A stretch of DNA of 64,000 nt from JAMIFN01 sp035906235. Lineage in GTDB: Bacteria > Pseudomonadota > Gammaproteobacteria > Burkholderiales > Burkholderiaceae_C. Of this stretch, positions 1 to 8,687 are shown piece by piece; position 1 is the stretch's first letter, and each line of letters begins with the position of its first letter. The translations under genes were made by a program, and so were the position numbers. The notes under the pieces were generated by a model. The model was not told where the DNA came from, did not search any database, and saw nothing but the letters and a program-made list of their open reading frames with translations. Location of the stretch: assembly GCA_035906235.1 (NCBI GenBank), contig JAMIFN010000132.1, positions 3,862-67,861 on the forward strand, read 5' to 3'.

Positions 1-865
1 TGGGCTGGTCAAAACCAAACTCGGGCAACTGGCGCACACGGCGCGTGCCCGCATCATAGATCCACGCCAAGCGCTTATCCTTGGCATAGGTATTGGGCTC
101 CAGCGCCGTCAGCACAGTACCCTTTTCGCGTTCAGGCTTGAGAACTGCCAACAAGACATACGCAGCCACACCACTGGCCTCCATTGGATCACCCAAGGTT
201 GCGGGATCATTCAAGGGCACCAGATTGGTATTGAGGGTACGCGACCATACGATTTTGCCATCTGCAGCAACCACGGCTGTGTCACGGTCCACGACCTCGG
301 TCCAGGCGCGATGCGGCATGATTAAGTTCCACGCAGCCTCTTGGCCGGACTTGGGGATAGGGAAGGGAATCGTGCCTTTAAAACCCTTAAAGGCCAAGCC
401 CCCATCCGTCAACTCGGCACCCAAGGCGTTTTTCTTGACGACAGCGCAGATTTCATCACTGTAGCGAAAGTCGCGGTGCGAGGGATAGATAGGCATTTTG
501 AAGGTCGCGCCATATTTTTGAAACATGGCTTTTTGCCCATCGGTCAGCTTATCCTCGTACTGCGCCATATTGTCAGCCGTAATGACGAACAAAGGTTTCT
601 CGTTGGCATAAGGATCGGGCGAAAACTGCCCCACATTGGGGCGATAAGGAATTCCAGGCGGGCTGCCTAGCCATTTACCACTGAATGCGGGAATGCTCCC
701 CTCTTTGTTTCCGGTTTTTTCTGCCCCGATGCAGGTGAGGTCTTTGCCAAGTCGCTCGGCCTCAACCGCGGTGATTTTTGCCTGGACCGATGTGGCGCAC
801 ACGGCGGCGGCAGCCACCACGCCCAAGCGCAGCAGCCATGATTTGTTCAGCAATGGTGTTCGCAT
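1..865 (-). CDS. DUF1329 family exported protein (partial, C-terminus off the left edge)
   Basis: Reading leftward from the ATG at 865, preceded by GGAG, the frame stays open to the window edge (288 codons). Residues 1-29 form a signal peptide (MRTPLLNKSWLLRLGVVAAA, then a likely cut after VQA), so the product is periplasmic or outer-membrane. The mature N-terminus, with VEAERLGKDLTCIGAEK and then SIPAFSGKW, matches the start of DUF1329 proteins. Their function is unproven; they often sit beside DUF1302 outer-membrane proteins in betaproteobacteria. The downstream partner, if any, is outside the window. The 276-bp gap to the next gene holds nothing I recognise apart from a TACAAT hexamer at 1071-1076 that could be a -10 box for the rightward gene. 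Confidence 0.85.
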   Translation of the reverse strand, partial: MRTPLLNKSWLLRLGVVAAAAVCATSVQAKITAVEAERLGKDLTCIGAEKTGNKEGSIPAFSGKWLGSPPGIPYRPNVGQFSPDPYANEKPLFVITADNMAQYEDKLTDGQKAMFQKYGATFKMPIYPSHRDFRYSDEICAVVKKNALGAELTDGGLAFKGFKGTIPFPIPKSGQEAAWNLIMPHRAWTEVVDRDTAVVAADGKIVWSRTLNTNLVPLNDPATLGDPMEASGVAAYVLLAVLKPEREKGTVLTALEPNTYAKDKRLAWIYDAGTRRVRQLPEFGFDQP

Positions 866-1141
866 CCAATGACTCCTTGCCCAAAATTCAGGGAAGGCAA
901 AAGCCCGCAGCCTGAAACTACAGGTAACCATCATAAATGGCAGCCTGCATAAGGACCGTGAACTTCGGGCATTATCCGCCTAGGGGTTTCCACCAAAACG
1001 AAAAAAAACACCTGTTGATGAGATCCCCCACAGACATTCATCCTGCAAACTGCGCAGAGTCTTTGCACCGTACAATTGCACAAAAACAACAAAACTCCCT
1101 TATTGAAGCCAGCCGCACTTCCCATCCCAACCGATCTCTCC

Positions 1142-1447
1142 ATGCCTGACCTAGCCTTTGCAGAACATCCCGACATACACATGCTGTACGACTCCGATGC
1201 CTTTAGCCTCGTACGCCTACTTGCCCAATATGCACTAGGAACATCATCCGTCGCCGCCATCCCTCGTCATGGTTTTGAAATCGTCGACAAACAGGCAGGC
1301 AAACAGGTGTATCTAGATGGCGCGTGGGCGGAGTTTTTCCAGCAAGAATGGCGTGCGTGGGAATACAAAAACAGTACGCAGGAAGACTTGGATACGCTGC
1401 TAGAGCAATACGCGCAACTGGCGCAAAACCCTGTGCGACTGCACTAA
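1142..1447 (+). CDS. DUF3567 family protein
   Basis: The 101-residue protein contains [40 protein letters not shown] and a C-terminal [16 protein letters not shown], the layout of the small betaproteobacterial DUF3567 family. Its role is unknown. The start is uncertain: ATG at 1142 has no clear ribosome site, and an internal ATG at 1181 would begin exactly at the conserved MLYDSD. The frame can also be extended upstream to a TTG at 1076, which I think less likely. It ends 11 bp before pth and is probably co-transcribed with it. Confidence 0.75.
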   Translation: MPDLAFAEHPDIHMLYDSDAFSLVRLLAQYALGTSSVAAIPRHGFEIVDKQAGKQVYLDGAWAEFFQQEWRAWEYKNSTQEDLDTLLEQYAQLAQNPVRLH

Positions 1448-1458
1448 TTAAGGTTTTT

Positions 1459-2082
1459 ATGGGTATTCAACTGATCGTCGGGTTGGGCAATCCTGGCGCG
1501 GAATATGCCAAAACTCGGCACAACGCCGGTTTTTGGCTGATCGACGCCGTGGCGCAGGACTTAGGTCTGCGTTTACAGCCAGAAAAAAACTACCGCGGCT
1601 TAGTAGGGCGCGGCACTTACCGAGGGCAAAATTTATGGCTCTTGCAACCGCAGACTTTTATGAATGCTTCAGGGCAATCCGTGGCAGCTTTGGCTCGTTT
1701 TTTCAAAATTCCGCCGCAAGACATTCTGGTGGCTCACGACGAATTGGATCTAGCACCTGGCGAAGCAAAACTCAAATTGGGTGGCAGCCATGCTGGGCAT
1801 AATGGTTTGCGTGATATCCACACGCAACTCGGTAGCGACCAATATTGGCGCTTACGCTTAGGTGTGGGGCATCCTGGACAAAAATCCGAGGTCGTCGGCT
1901 GGGTTCTACAAAAACCTCCAGCCGATGAACACGATGCCATCCATGGCGCAATTACCCGCTGCTTGCAGGCTTTGCCTGATGTGTTAGCTGGCAACATGGA
2001 TAAAGCCACAGCCCACATCCACACCAGTCAAGCACCGCGCCCAAAAAAACCACGCGCATCGGCTAACCCGCCTACGCTTTAA
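1459..2082 (+). CDS. pth: Peptidyl-tRNA hydrolase
   Basis: This 207-residue enzyme releases peptides from prematurely dropped peptidyl-tRNA in the cytoplasm and is normally essential. The family motifs are all present: GLGNPG at residues 8-13, TRHNAGF with the catalytic His21, FMNASG with the substrate-binding Asn, HDELDL with the catalytic Asp, and [12 protein letters not shown]. The ATG at 1459 puts GLGNPG at the usual distance from the N-terminus; the frame is open further upstream, but that part overlaps the DUF3567 gene. The C-terminus has a basic, proline-rich tail ([15 protein letters not shown]) beyond the conserved domain. Confidence 0.97.
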   Translation: MGIQLIVGLGNPGAEYAKTRHNAGFWLIDAVAQDLGLRLQPEKNYRGLVGRGTYRGQNLWLLQPQTFMNASGQSVAALARFFKIPPQDILVAHDELDLAPGEAKLKLGGSHAGHNGLRDIHTQLGSDQYWRLRLGVGHPGQKSEVVGWVLQKPPADEHDAIHGAITRCLQALPDVLAGNMDKATAHIHTSQAPRPKKPRASANPPTL

Positions 2083-2172
2083 ACCCACTCCCCACCCATC
2101 TACGCCAGAATGGGCACACAAACGCCCCCAACTCCGTACAATGTCTGTGCTGCGAACGCGGGAGGATGCATC

Positions 2173-2508
2173 ATGAATACAGTAAGCCTTCGTCTCCTAT
2201 CGGGATGTTTTACAGGACTCATACTGGCCGCTGCCAGCCCATTGGCTATGGCGCAAGCGCCGCGCCACCAGGATATTGAAAGTATCGCCACTATCGATGT
2301 GACGCTGTACATCTGCGCCAAGGCTCATCCCAGTGGCTTGACTGCGCTCAAAGCGAAACTCGAGAAAAATTTGCAAACAATGAGTAGCCCTGCCCCCGTC
2401 TTGCGCGCGGCCAAGTCTTACTCCAACCTCTACAACTCCCAACTCAATGCCATGCTAGAGATCAGCAAACAAGAACGCACACAGTTCTGCAAAGAGGCCG
2501 CGCTGTAG
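2173..2508 (+). CDS. Small exported protein of unknown function
   Basis: ATG at 2173 follows a GGAGGA ribosome site at 2161-2166. The 111-residue product begins with a clear signal peptide (positive start, hydrophobic core GLILAAASPLAMAQA), leaving about 82 mature residues with two cysteines (YICAKAH and QFCKEAAL) that could form a periplasmic disulfide. The mature part looks helical. I do not recognise the family. A longer frame reaches back to 2110, but the strong ribosome site and signal peptide favour 2173. Confidence 0.7.
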   Translation: MNTVSLRLLSGCFTGLILAAASPLAMAQAPRHQDIESIATIDVTLYICAKAHPSGLTALKAKLEKNLQTMSSPAPVLRAAKSYSNLYNSQLNAMLEISKQERTQFCKEAAL

Positions 2509-2551
2509 CCCCACCATCCTTATCAATCACGCAGGACCCCATTTTGCGTAG

Positions 2552-4426
2552 ATGGCGTCAAAACTCCCGCACAATGCCAACATGATGATGCCCCCCCCCC
2601 CTGCCCCAGAATCTGCTGCCCGCGCTAAAAAGCACGACTTCCTTGGTCTTGTCGATTGGCGGCGTTTGGTGGATTGGTTGCAAGAAGATGGGGTGGTCAC
2701 AGCCCAAGAACATCAGCAAACGATAGCCCGATGCGCCCAGGCAGAAAGTGCGCAAGATGCCTTGGTGCGTTTGGCCGCAATCGGCATCGAACGCGCGCGT
2801 GACGGTAAGTCGATGGACATCGAAGACTTAACGCAATACCTCGCCGACCGCGCGGGTTTGCCATATATGCGCATCGACCCCTTGCGCGTAGATGTGGGCA
2901 AAGTGGCCGAAGCCATGAGCGCCAACTACGCTGAGCGCCACCAAATCCTGCCCGTGCAAGTCACCCCCAGCGAAGTGGTAGTGGCCACCGCCCAGCCCTT
3001 TGCTGCCGATTGGATTGCCGAAGTCGAACGCCAAACGCGTAAAAGCGTGCGCATGGTGGTGAGCAATCCACAAGACATCACGCGCTATATCACCGAATTT
3101 TTTACGCTCGCTCGCTCGGTGCGCGCCGCCATACGCACGGGCGCAGGCAGCCAAGGCACGGTCAATTTTGAACAACTGGTTGAGCTTGGCAAAGGCAATA
3201 AGAGTCTCGATGCCAACGACCAGGGTGTGGTGCAGCTGGTCGATTGGCTGTGGCAGTACGCCTTTGACCAACGCGCCAGCGATATCCACCTTGAACCCCG
3301 GCGCGATCAGGCCGTGGTGCGTTTCCGCATCGACGGCGTGTTGCACACGGTTTACCAGCTGCCCATGGGCGTGCTGGTGGCCATGACCGCACGCATCAAA
3401 CTGTTGGCGCGCATGGATGTGGTCGAACGCCGCCGCCCGCAGGACGGGCGCATCAAAACCCGCAACAGCAAGGGTGAAGAGGTGGAAATGCGCCTCTCGT
3501 CCATGCCCACGGCTTTTGGCGAGAAAATGGTGATGCGGATTTTTGACCCCGAATCGGCCGTCAAAACCCTGACACAGCTGGGCTTTAGTCGCCACGACAG
3601 CGAACGCTGGGAAAAACTCACCGCCCGCCCCAATGGCATTATTTTGGTCACAGGCCCCACAGGATCGGGTAAAACCACCACGCTCTACTCCACACTCAAG
3701 CGCTTGGCCACCGATGCCGTGAATGTGGCCACCATCGAAGACCCGATCGAGATGATCGAGCCGGCCTTTAACCAAACCCAAGCGCAGCCGCAGCTCGATT
3801 TTGGTTTTGCTGAAGGCGTGCGCACCCTGATGCGGCAAGACCCCGACATCATCATGATTGGTGAAATTCGCGACTTGGCCACAGCAGAAATGGCGATTCA
3901 GGCCGCGCTCACGGGGCATTTGGTGTTTTCGACCTTGCACACCAACGACGCGCCTTCGGCGATTTCGCGCTTGGTGGATTTAGGTGTGCCGCCCTATTTA
4001 CTCAACGCCACCATTTTGGGCGTGCTGGCCCAGCGCCTAGTACGCGCCCTGTGCAAAGAGTGCCGCCAAAAAGACACCACGCACGAGCAGCAAAGCCTCT
4101 TGGCCGAAGCCGTCAAACCCTGGGACATCAAGGGTGAATATCGAGGCTACCGCGCGGTGGGCTGCATCGAGTGCCGCATGACGGGCTACCGGGGGCGCGT
4201 GGGCATTTACGAGCTGCTGAGCATCAGCGAGCAATTCAAAGCCCAGGTTGGCGAAAGCCCCGATATGGACGCGCTCCGCGCCCAAGCCATCAAAGACGGC
4301 ATGCGCCCCCTGCGCTTGGCTGGCAGTCTGCGCGTGGCCGATGGCAGCACCACGCTGGAAGAAGTCTTGGCCGCCACCCCGCCTGCACCCAAAATGAAAA
4401 AAGCGCAGCCTACGGCTACGCCTTGA
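2552..4426 (+). CDS. GspE/PilB-family secretion or pilus ATPase (orphan)
   Basis: The 624-residue protein is a type II secretion/type IV pilus assembly ATPase. It has an N-terminal GspE_N-like region (about residues 80-190), a Walker A GPTGSGKTTTLYSTL near residue 370, an Asp box (MRQDPDIIMIGEIRD), a His box (GHLVFSTLHTNDA) and a zinc-binding pair of cysteine motifs (CKECRQK and CIECRMTGYRGR). Such ATPases form cytoplasmic hexamers that power pilin polymerisation. No pilin, platform protein or secretin gene lies nearby, so I cannot decide between PilB and GspE. The start has no obvious ribosome site; an internal MMM at 2582-2590 comes just before an 11-C run at 2591-2601 that encodes prolines. 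Confidence 0.88.
   Translation: MASKLPHNANMMMPPPPAPESAARAKKHDFLGLVDWRRLVDWLQEDGVVTAQEHQQTIARCAQAESAQDALVRLAAIGIERARDGKSMDIEDLTQYLADRAGLPYMRIDPLRVDVGKVAEAMSANYAERHQILPVQVTPSEVVVATAQPFAADWIAEVERQTRKSVRMVVSNPQDITRYITEFFTLARSVRAAIRTGAGSQGTVNFEQLVELGKGNKSLDANDQGVVQLVDWLWQYAFDQRASDIHLEPRRDQAVVRFRIDGVLHTVYQLPMGVLVAMTARIKLLARMDVVERRRPQDGRIKTRNSKGEEVEMRLSSMPTAFGEKMVMRIFDPESAVKTLTQLGFSRHDSERWEKLTARPNGIILVTGPTGSGKTTTLYSTLKRLATDAVNVATIEDPIEMIEPAFNQTQAQPQLDFGFAEGVRTLMRQDPDIIMIGEIRDLATAEMAIQAALTGHLVFSTLHTNDAPSAISRLVDLGVPPYLLNATILGVLAQRLVRALCKECRQKDTTHEQQSLLAEAVKPWDIKGEYRGYRAVGCIECRMTGYRGRVGIYELLSISEQFKAQVGESPDMDALRAQAIKDGMRPLRLAGSLRVADGSTTLEEVLAATPPAPKMKKAQPTATP
2591..2601 (+). repeat. 11-C homopolymer tract in the ATPase gene
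   Basis: Eleven consecutive C residues lie 39 bp inside the secretion-ATPase reading frame. Runs of this length are prone to slippage during replication, and gain or loss of one base would shift the frame unless translation starts after the run. Confidence 0.9.
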
Positions 4427-4450
4427 TTTTTCAGGCCATTTTTGGCAATT

Positions 4451-4480
4451 CAGGCCGTAAAACCTGCCTGAATAGCTCCT
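4451..4480 (-). repeat. Dispersed repeat, copy 1 of 19
   Basis: The core CCTGCCTGAATAGCT reads on the + strand, so the AGCTGCTCAGGCAGG orientation is on the - strand. It lies between the convergent ATPase and suhB genes, 60 bp from a second copy. Confidence 0.85.
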
Positions 4481-4540
4481 AAAAATGAAGCAGCCTCAAC
4501 ACTGGGTTCAAGCTTGTTTTCAGGGTATTTTCGATGTTAT

Positions 4541-4571
4541 AGGCCGTAAAACCTGCCTGAGCAGCTCCCAA
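4541..4571 (-). repeat. Dispersed repeat, copy 2 of 19
   Basis: The core is CCTGCCTGAGCAGCT preceded by AGGCCGTAAAA. It is in the same orientation as copy 1, making a near-tandem pair in the 170-bp convergent spacer, which contains no gene. Confidence 0.85.
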
Positions 4572-4596
4572 ATCAGGAGCAATCAAGCTCCACTCT

Positions 4597-5445
4597 TTAC
4601 AGCACTTGGTATTTGCTGAACTCTGCCAGCCACTGCACCATTTGCCCGTAGATGCGTGGATTGGCAGCCAAGCATTCGCGTTGCTCAAGGAAGTCGCTTT
4701 CAAACTCGCCCGTGAAATTGCCGATCAGGCCGCCCGCCTCTTGCACCAGCAGCGCGCCTGCTGCCATATCCCAAGATGCCAGGCCTTTTTCAAAATAACC
4801 ATCGCTCATGCCCATGGCGACAAAGGCCAAATCCAGCGCGGCAGAACCTGTGCGGCGCACGCCCGCACACTTTTGCATGGCCAGTTTGTACAGGCGCAAA
4901 TGCTCATCAATATTGTCCCCAGGGCGCAGCGCCAAACCTGTGGTCAGCAGGCAATCGGACAGCTGGGTGCGTTTGCCCACGCGCATACGCTTTTCGTTCA
5001 AAAATGCGCCACGGCCTTTGGTGGCGGTGTACAAATCGTTGCGCACGGGGTCGTAAATCACCGCCTGCTCCAGCTTGCCTGCTACTTGCAGGGCGATGCT
5101 GGTGCAATACATGGGAAAACCGTGCAAATAGTTGCTGGTGCCGTCCAGCGGATCGATGATCCAAACGAAATCGGAGCCCTGATTGCCGTGCTGCGCACCC
5201 GACTCTTCGGCCAGCACCGCGTGGCGCGGATAGGCTTCGAGCAGGGTTTCGATGATGATTTTTTCGGCCGCCTCGTCCACCTCGCTGACCATGTCGTTGA
5301 GCTGCTTGCGCGCTACGCGCACGCTGTCGAGATCCATCGAGGCACGGTTGATGATGCCGCCAGCGGCACGCGCCGCTTTGATGGCGATATTGAGCATAGG
5401 GTGCAAGCTAGCGCCCGCGACAGCAGGTTTGGAATAGGTGGACAT
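4597..5445 (-). CDS. suhB: Inositol-1-monophosphatase family protein
   Basis: The 282-residue protein belongs to the Mg/Li-dependent inositol monophosphatase family. It shows EESG (near residue 85), the metal-binding IIDPLDGTSNYLHGFP, and a C-terminal SWDMAAGALLVQEAGG. In enterobacteria SuhB also binds the NusA-containing rRNA antitermination complex; whether that applies here is inference. I chose the ATG at 5445 (MSTYSKP) because the alternative at 5484 adds residues outside the domain; the conserved block HPMLNIAIKAARAAGG begins about 16 residues in. It is divergent from parB, 196 bp away. Confidence 0.93.
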   Translation of the reverse strand: MSTYSKPAVAGASLHPMLNIAIKAARAAGGIINRASMDLDSVRVARKQLNDMVSEVDEAAEKIIIETLLEAYPRHAVLAEESGAQHGNQGSDFVWIIDPLDGTSNYLHGFPMYCTSIALQVAGKLEQAVIYDPVRNDLYTATKGRGAFLNEKRMRVGKRTQLSDCLLTTGLALRPGDNIDEHLRLYKLAMQKCAGVRRTGSAALDLAFVAMGMSDGYFEKGLASWDMAAGALLVQEAGGLIGNFTGEFESDFLEQRECLAANPRIYGQMVQWLAEFSKYQVL

Positions 5446-5641
5446 GGCAAATTGTTCAAAGAGCAAAGAAAAGCGCCTAGACAAAACAAGGACTAGGCGA
5501 TTGGAATGGCGCGTATTTTCCCACGAACTGCGCCTGCTTGCACGGCCGATGCGTGAAACAGGAGCGGACTAACTGCCAGCTCAGTCACTGGCGCTACACT
5601 CTGCGCCTGAAAAATACGGATTTGGCGAAAAGGTTTCACGC

Positions 5642-6535
5642 ATGGCAACGAAAAAAAACAAGGGTTTGGGTCTGGGTCTAGATGCTTTACTAGGCCCTAA
5701 AGTGACGGAAACCCCAGCGGGCGATGACAGCCCGCGCGAGCTGAAATTGACGCAAATGGTCGCAGGCCAATACCAGCCACGCACGCGCATGGACGAAGGC
5801 GCGCTGTACGAGCTGGCCGAAAGCATCAAAAGCCAGGGCATCATGCAGCCGATTTTGGTGCGCAAGCTCCCCGCAGGCGCGCACGCGGGAAAATACGAAA
5901 TCATTGCTGGCGAACGGCGTTTTCGCGCCGCCAAATTAGCCGGCTTGACGCAAGTGCCGGTGCTGGTGCGCGAAGTCAGCGACGAGAACACCGCCATCAT
6001 GGCGCTGATCGAGAATATGCAGCGCGAAGACCTGAACGCGCTGGAAGAAGCCCAAGGTCTGCAGCGCCTGATCAGCGAATTCAAATTGACGCACGAGCAA
6101 GCCGCGCAAGCCGTGGGCAAATCGCGTAGCGCCGCCAGCAATTTGATGCGCTTACTCAACCTCACGCCAGCCGTGCAAGACATGCTGATGGCGGGCGATA
6201 TCGATATGGGGCACGCCCGCGCTCTGCTGGCGGTCGATCATGCGCAGCAAATCACCCTGGCGCACGAAATTGCGGGCAAAAAACTCAGCGTGCGCCAAGC
6301 CGAAGCACTGGTCAAAAAAGCCCAACAGCAAGGCGACGGCAGCGCCAAGGTTGGCAAAACCGACAAATCTGGCGACATCAAACGCATCGAGGAAGAACTG
6401 TCGGATTTGCTAATGGCGCAAGTGGCCATCAGCGTGAAAAAAGGCCGTGGCAAAAACCTCAGCGGCAACCTCAGCATCAATTTTGGCTCGCTCGATGCGC
6501 TCAATGGCCTGATTGAGCGCTTACGCGGCGCCTAA
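5642..6535 (+). CDS. parB: ParB chromosome partitioning protein
   Basis: The 297-residue protein binds centromere-like parS sites and, with ParA, segregates the chromosome origin. It starts with the typical MATKKNKGLGLGLDALLG, has the CTP-binding motif GERRFRAAKLAG and NMQREDLNALEEA, a helix-turn-helix (LTHEQAAQAVGKSRSAASNL), and a C-terminal dimerisation domain ending IERLRGA. parA is not adjacent, as it usually is, although an ORF upstream of parB could lie elsewhere. A parS-like sequence was not found by eye nearby. The next gene starts 56 bp downstream. Confidence 0.95.
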   Translation: MATKKNKGLGLGLDALLGPKVTETPAGDDSPRELKLTQMVAGQYQPRTRMDEGALYELAESIKSQGIMQPILVRKLPAGAHAGKYEIIAGERRFRAAKLAGLTQVPVLVREVSDENTAIMALIENMQREDLNALEEAQGLQRLISEFKLTHEQAAQAVGKSRSAASNLMRLLNLTPAVQDMLMAGDIDMGHARALLAVDHAQQITLAHEIAGKKLSVRQAEALVKKAQQQGDGSAKVGKTDKSGDIKRIEEELSDLLMAQVAISVKKGRGKNLSGNLSINFGSLDALNGLIERLRGA

Positions 6536-6591
6536 AGCCCGCTACACTGCGACCAACCCCAAGGGGGACTTCTTTTGCAGGAGGGCACATC

Positions 6592-7020
6592 ATGGACAGC
6601 ATGAATTGGCAATATTGGTGGTGGACGGCAGCGATCGTGCTGGCGGTGGCAGAAATGGCCACGGGAACTTTTTATCTCTTGGTTATCGCTTGTGCGGCAG
6701 CGTTCTCGGGGCTGCTGGCTTGGCTGGGCTTGAGCGAACTGGTGCAATTGGCCGCAGCCAGCGTCAGCACCGTGCTGGGCATCGTCTGCATTCAGCTGTA
6801 TAAAAAACGCTGTGCGCGGCAAGCGCCCAAACTGGGCAATAACCTCGATATCGGCCAAACCGTCGAGGTGCTGGTCTGGGTCGGCAATGAAGGCCGCGCG
6901 CGGGTGGATTACCGTGGCACGCAGTGGGATGCCAGATTGGACGATTTAAGCCTAGAGCGGGGCGAGCGCATGCGCATCATCGGCGCCGAGGGTTCGACTT
7001 TTATTTTGGGCGCGGTCTAA
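6592..7020 (+). CDS. NfeD family membrane protein
   Basis: The 142-residue protein has two or three hydrophobic segments (about residues 8-75), then a C-terminal OB-fold domain (VEVLVWVGNEGRARVDYRGT to GAEGSTFILGAV) typical of short NfeD proteins. It follows an AGGAGG ribosome site. Short NfeD proteins pair with SPFH/stomatin proteins in membrane microdomains; the gene immediately downstream is exactly such a partner, 40 bp away, so an operon is likely. Confidence 0.9.
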   Translation: MDSMNWQYWWWTAAIVLAVAEMATGTFYLLVIACAAAFSGLLAWLGLSELVQLAAASVSTVLGIVCIQLYKKRCARQAPKLGNNLDIGQTVEVLVWVGNEGRARVDYRGTQWDARLDDLSLERGERMRIIGAEGSTFILGAV

Positions 7021-7060
7021 AACGATACGCGCTAATTTTTAACTTGATGGGAGTATTTTG

Positions 7061-7966
7061 ATGTCTAGTGTGTTGATATTTTTGCTGGTTGCCGCCATCG
7101 TGCTGGCCTCCAAATCGATTAAAACCGTGCCCCAGCAACGCGCTTGGATAGTTGAGCGCTTTGGCAAATTCGACCGCACCCTAGAGCCTGGCCTGCGCCT
7201 GATTTTGCCCTTCATCGACCGCATCGGTGCTAAACACGATTTGCGCGAAGTGCCGCTGGATGTGCCCAGCCAAGTCTGTATCACGCGCGACAACACGCAA
7301 TTGCAGGTAGATGGCATTTTGTATTTTCAGGTGACTGAGCCCAAGCTGGCCACCTATGGCTCGTCTAATTACCTCTTGGCCATCACGCAATTGGCGCAAA
7401 CCACGCTGCGCAGCATCGTCGGCAAATTAGAGCTGGACAAAACCTTTGAAGAGCGCGACATGATCAACCACGCCGTCGTCAGCGCCTTAGACCAAGCTGC
7501 GCAAAATTGGGGCGTGAAAGTGCTGCGTTATGAAATCAAAGATTTGACGCCACCGAAAGAAATTTTGCACGCCATGCAAGCGCAAATCACCGCCGAGCGC
7601 GAAAAACGCGCCCTGATTGCCGCCTCTGAAGGCCGCAAACAAGAGCAAATCAACATCGCCGAAGGCCAGCGCGAAGCGGCGATCGCCAAATCTGAAGGCG
7701 ACAAAATCAGCCAAATCAACCAAGCCCAAGGCGAAGCCTCGGCCATTTTGGCCAAGGCCGAAGCCAATGCCGCCGCCATTCGCCAAATCGCTGCGGCGAT
7801 TGAAAGCCAGGGCGGTCTGCAGGCGGTGAATTTAAAAGTGGCCGAGCAGTATGTCGAAGCCCTGTCTGGCATCGCCAAAACCAGCAACACCATCGTGGTG
7901 CCGCAAAACTTGGCCGATGTCAGCGGTTTGGTCGCTGCGGCCACCAGTGTGCTGAAAAAAGTCTAA
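7061..7966 (+). CDS. SPFH/Band-7 (stomatin-like) membrane protein, QmcA-type
   Basis: The 301-residue protein has one N-terminal membrane helix (residues 2-17), an SPFH/Band-7 domain (VPQQRAWIVERFGKFDRTL, then YFQVTEP) and a long Ala/Glu/Gln-rich coiled coil (about residues 165-255). These proteins oligomerise into membrane scaffolds and often modulate FtsH-type proteolysis or lipid microdomains. Its pairing with the nfeD gene supports this. ATG at 7061 follows GGGAG; a TTG one codon earlier is possible. A UUCG-looped terminator follows the gene. Confidence 0.93.
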   Translation: MSSVLIFLLVAAIVLASKSIKTVPQQRAWIVERFGKFDRTLEPGLRLILPFIDRIGAKHDLREVPLDVPSQVCITRDNTQLQVDGILYFQVTEPKLATYGSSNYLLAITQLAQTTLRSIVGKLELDKTFEERDMINHAVVSALDQAAQNWGVKVLRYEIKDLTPPKEILHAMQAQITAEREKRALIAASEGRKQEQINIAEGQREAAIAKSEGDKISQINQAQGEASAILAKAEANAAAIRQIAAAIESQGGLQAVNLKVAEQYVEALSGIAKTSNTIVVPQNLADVSGLVAAATSVLKKV

Positions 7967-7984
7967 GCTCCAGCGCCCTCACGA

Positions 7985-8007
7985 CGCACACTTCGGTGTG
8001 CGTTTTT
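7985..8007 (+). terminator. Rho-independent terminator after the SPFH gene
   Basis: A perfect 7-bp stem (CGCACAC 7985-7991 with GTGTGCG 7996-8002) has a stable TTCG tetraloop and is followed by five Ts. It sits 18 bp after the SPFH stop codon. Confidence 0.9.
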
Positions 8008-8047
8008 CATGGTGCTGCATCATCGACCTTAAGCTTTGGAAGAACCT

Positions 8048-8395
8048 ATGCCCCTCCTGTTTTCTTACGGCACGCTGCAATTGCCCAGCGTGCAATTGGC
8101 CAATTTTGAACGCCTGCTACAAGGCCAAGCCGACAGCCTGCAAGGCTGGCGCCAAGACATGGTGGAGATCACCGACCCCCAGGTTTTGGCTGAAAGCGGT
8201 GAACGCTTTCACCCCATTTTGCGCCGCACCAATGCCGCGCAGGATGCGGTTGCAGGCACGGTGTTTGACATCAGCGCGGCCGAGCTGCTGCGCGCAGACA
8301 GCTATGAGGTGGACGACTACCACCGCATCGAAGTGCAGCTCGCCTCAGGCAGCACGGCTTGGGTTTATGTGGCGCGCGATCAGCAGGCGGCATAG
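8048..8395 (+). CDS. Gamma-glutamylcyclotransferase (AIG2-like) family protein
   Basis: The 115-residue protein begins MPLLFSYGTLQ, the glycine-loop signature of the GGCT/AIG2 fold, and has the likely catalytic acid in DSYEVDDYHR. The family releases 5-oxoproline from gamma-glutamyl amines or peptides; the substrate here is not known. ATG at 8048 follows GGAAG. It stands alone between a terminator and a repeat-rich spacer. Confidence 0.85.
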   Translation: MPLLFSYGTLQLPSVQLANFERLLQGQADSLQGWRQDMVEITDPQVLAESGERFHPILRRTNAAQDAVAGTVFDISAAELLRADSYEVDDYHRIEVQLASGSTAWVYVARDQQAA

Positions 8396-8442
8396 CAACC
8401 TGATGTAAACGATTTTTGGGTATTTTCAGCATGTTTTTGGCG

Positions 8443-8475
8443 TTTTAGGCCGCAAAACCTGCCTGAGTAGCTCAC
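8443..8475 (-). repeat. Dispersed repeat, copy 3 of 19
   Basis: The core CCTGCCTGAGTAGCT is preceded by TTTTAGGCCGCAAAA. A weaker conserved flank, GGTATTTTCAGCATG, extends it upstream, suggesting a full unit of roughly 55-60 bp. Confidence 0.85.
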
Positions 8476-8500
8476 TTTTTTGACGCATAAAAGACCTGAA

Positions 8501-8521
8501 ATTGCGGGTCAAGCCCGCAAT
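8501..8521. repeat. 8-bp inverted repeat
   Basis: ATTGCGGG and CCCGCAAT are separated by 5 bp. A near copy lies at about 8764-8784 at the other end of the palindrome block, so the two may be the ends of one composite mobile repeat. Confidence 0.7.
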
Positions 8522-8611
8522 GACGCGAAGGCTCGTCATGCCAGCGTAGGCTGGCTTCTACCCCGCTGCGGCCTAGGCTTTGCAGGTTTACCTTGGGTTT
8601 GCGATGGATGG

Positions 8612-8631
8612 ATTCCCGCCTTCGCGGGAAT
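8612..8631. repeat. dRS3-like palindrome 1
   Basis: The 20-bp form ATTCCC-N8-GGGAAT has the same layout as the dRS3 repeats known from Neisseria. The inner eight bases GCCTTCGC lengthen the stem. Confidence 0.75.
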
Positions 8632-8667
8632 GACGAGGTAGTGGGGTGCAGCTTATTGGGTTTCGTC

Positions 8668-8687
8668 ATTCCCGTGCAAACGGGAAT
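8668..8687. repeat. dRS3-like palindrome 2
   Basis: A second ATTCCC-N8-GGGAAT with inner bases GTGCAAAC lies 36 bp after the first, and both share the flank CGTCATTCCC or GGAATGACG. Confidence 0.75.

Noticed and set aside
2828..3940. A 370-codon - strand frame within the ATPase gene
   Set aside because: It is antisense to a gene with complete ATPase motifs; its His/Gly-rich composition is typical of shadows of GC-rich genes.
4606..5496. A 296-codon + strand frame over suhB
   Set aside because: The opposite strand encodes a full inositol monophosphatase with all metal-binding motifs.
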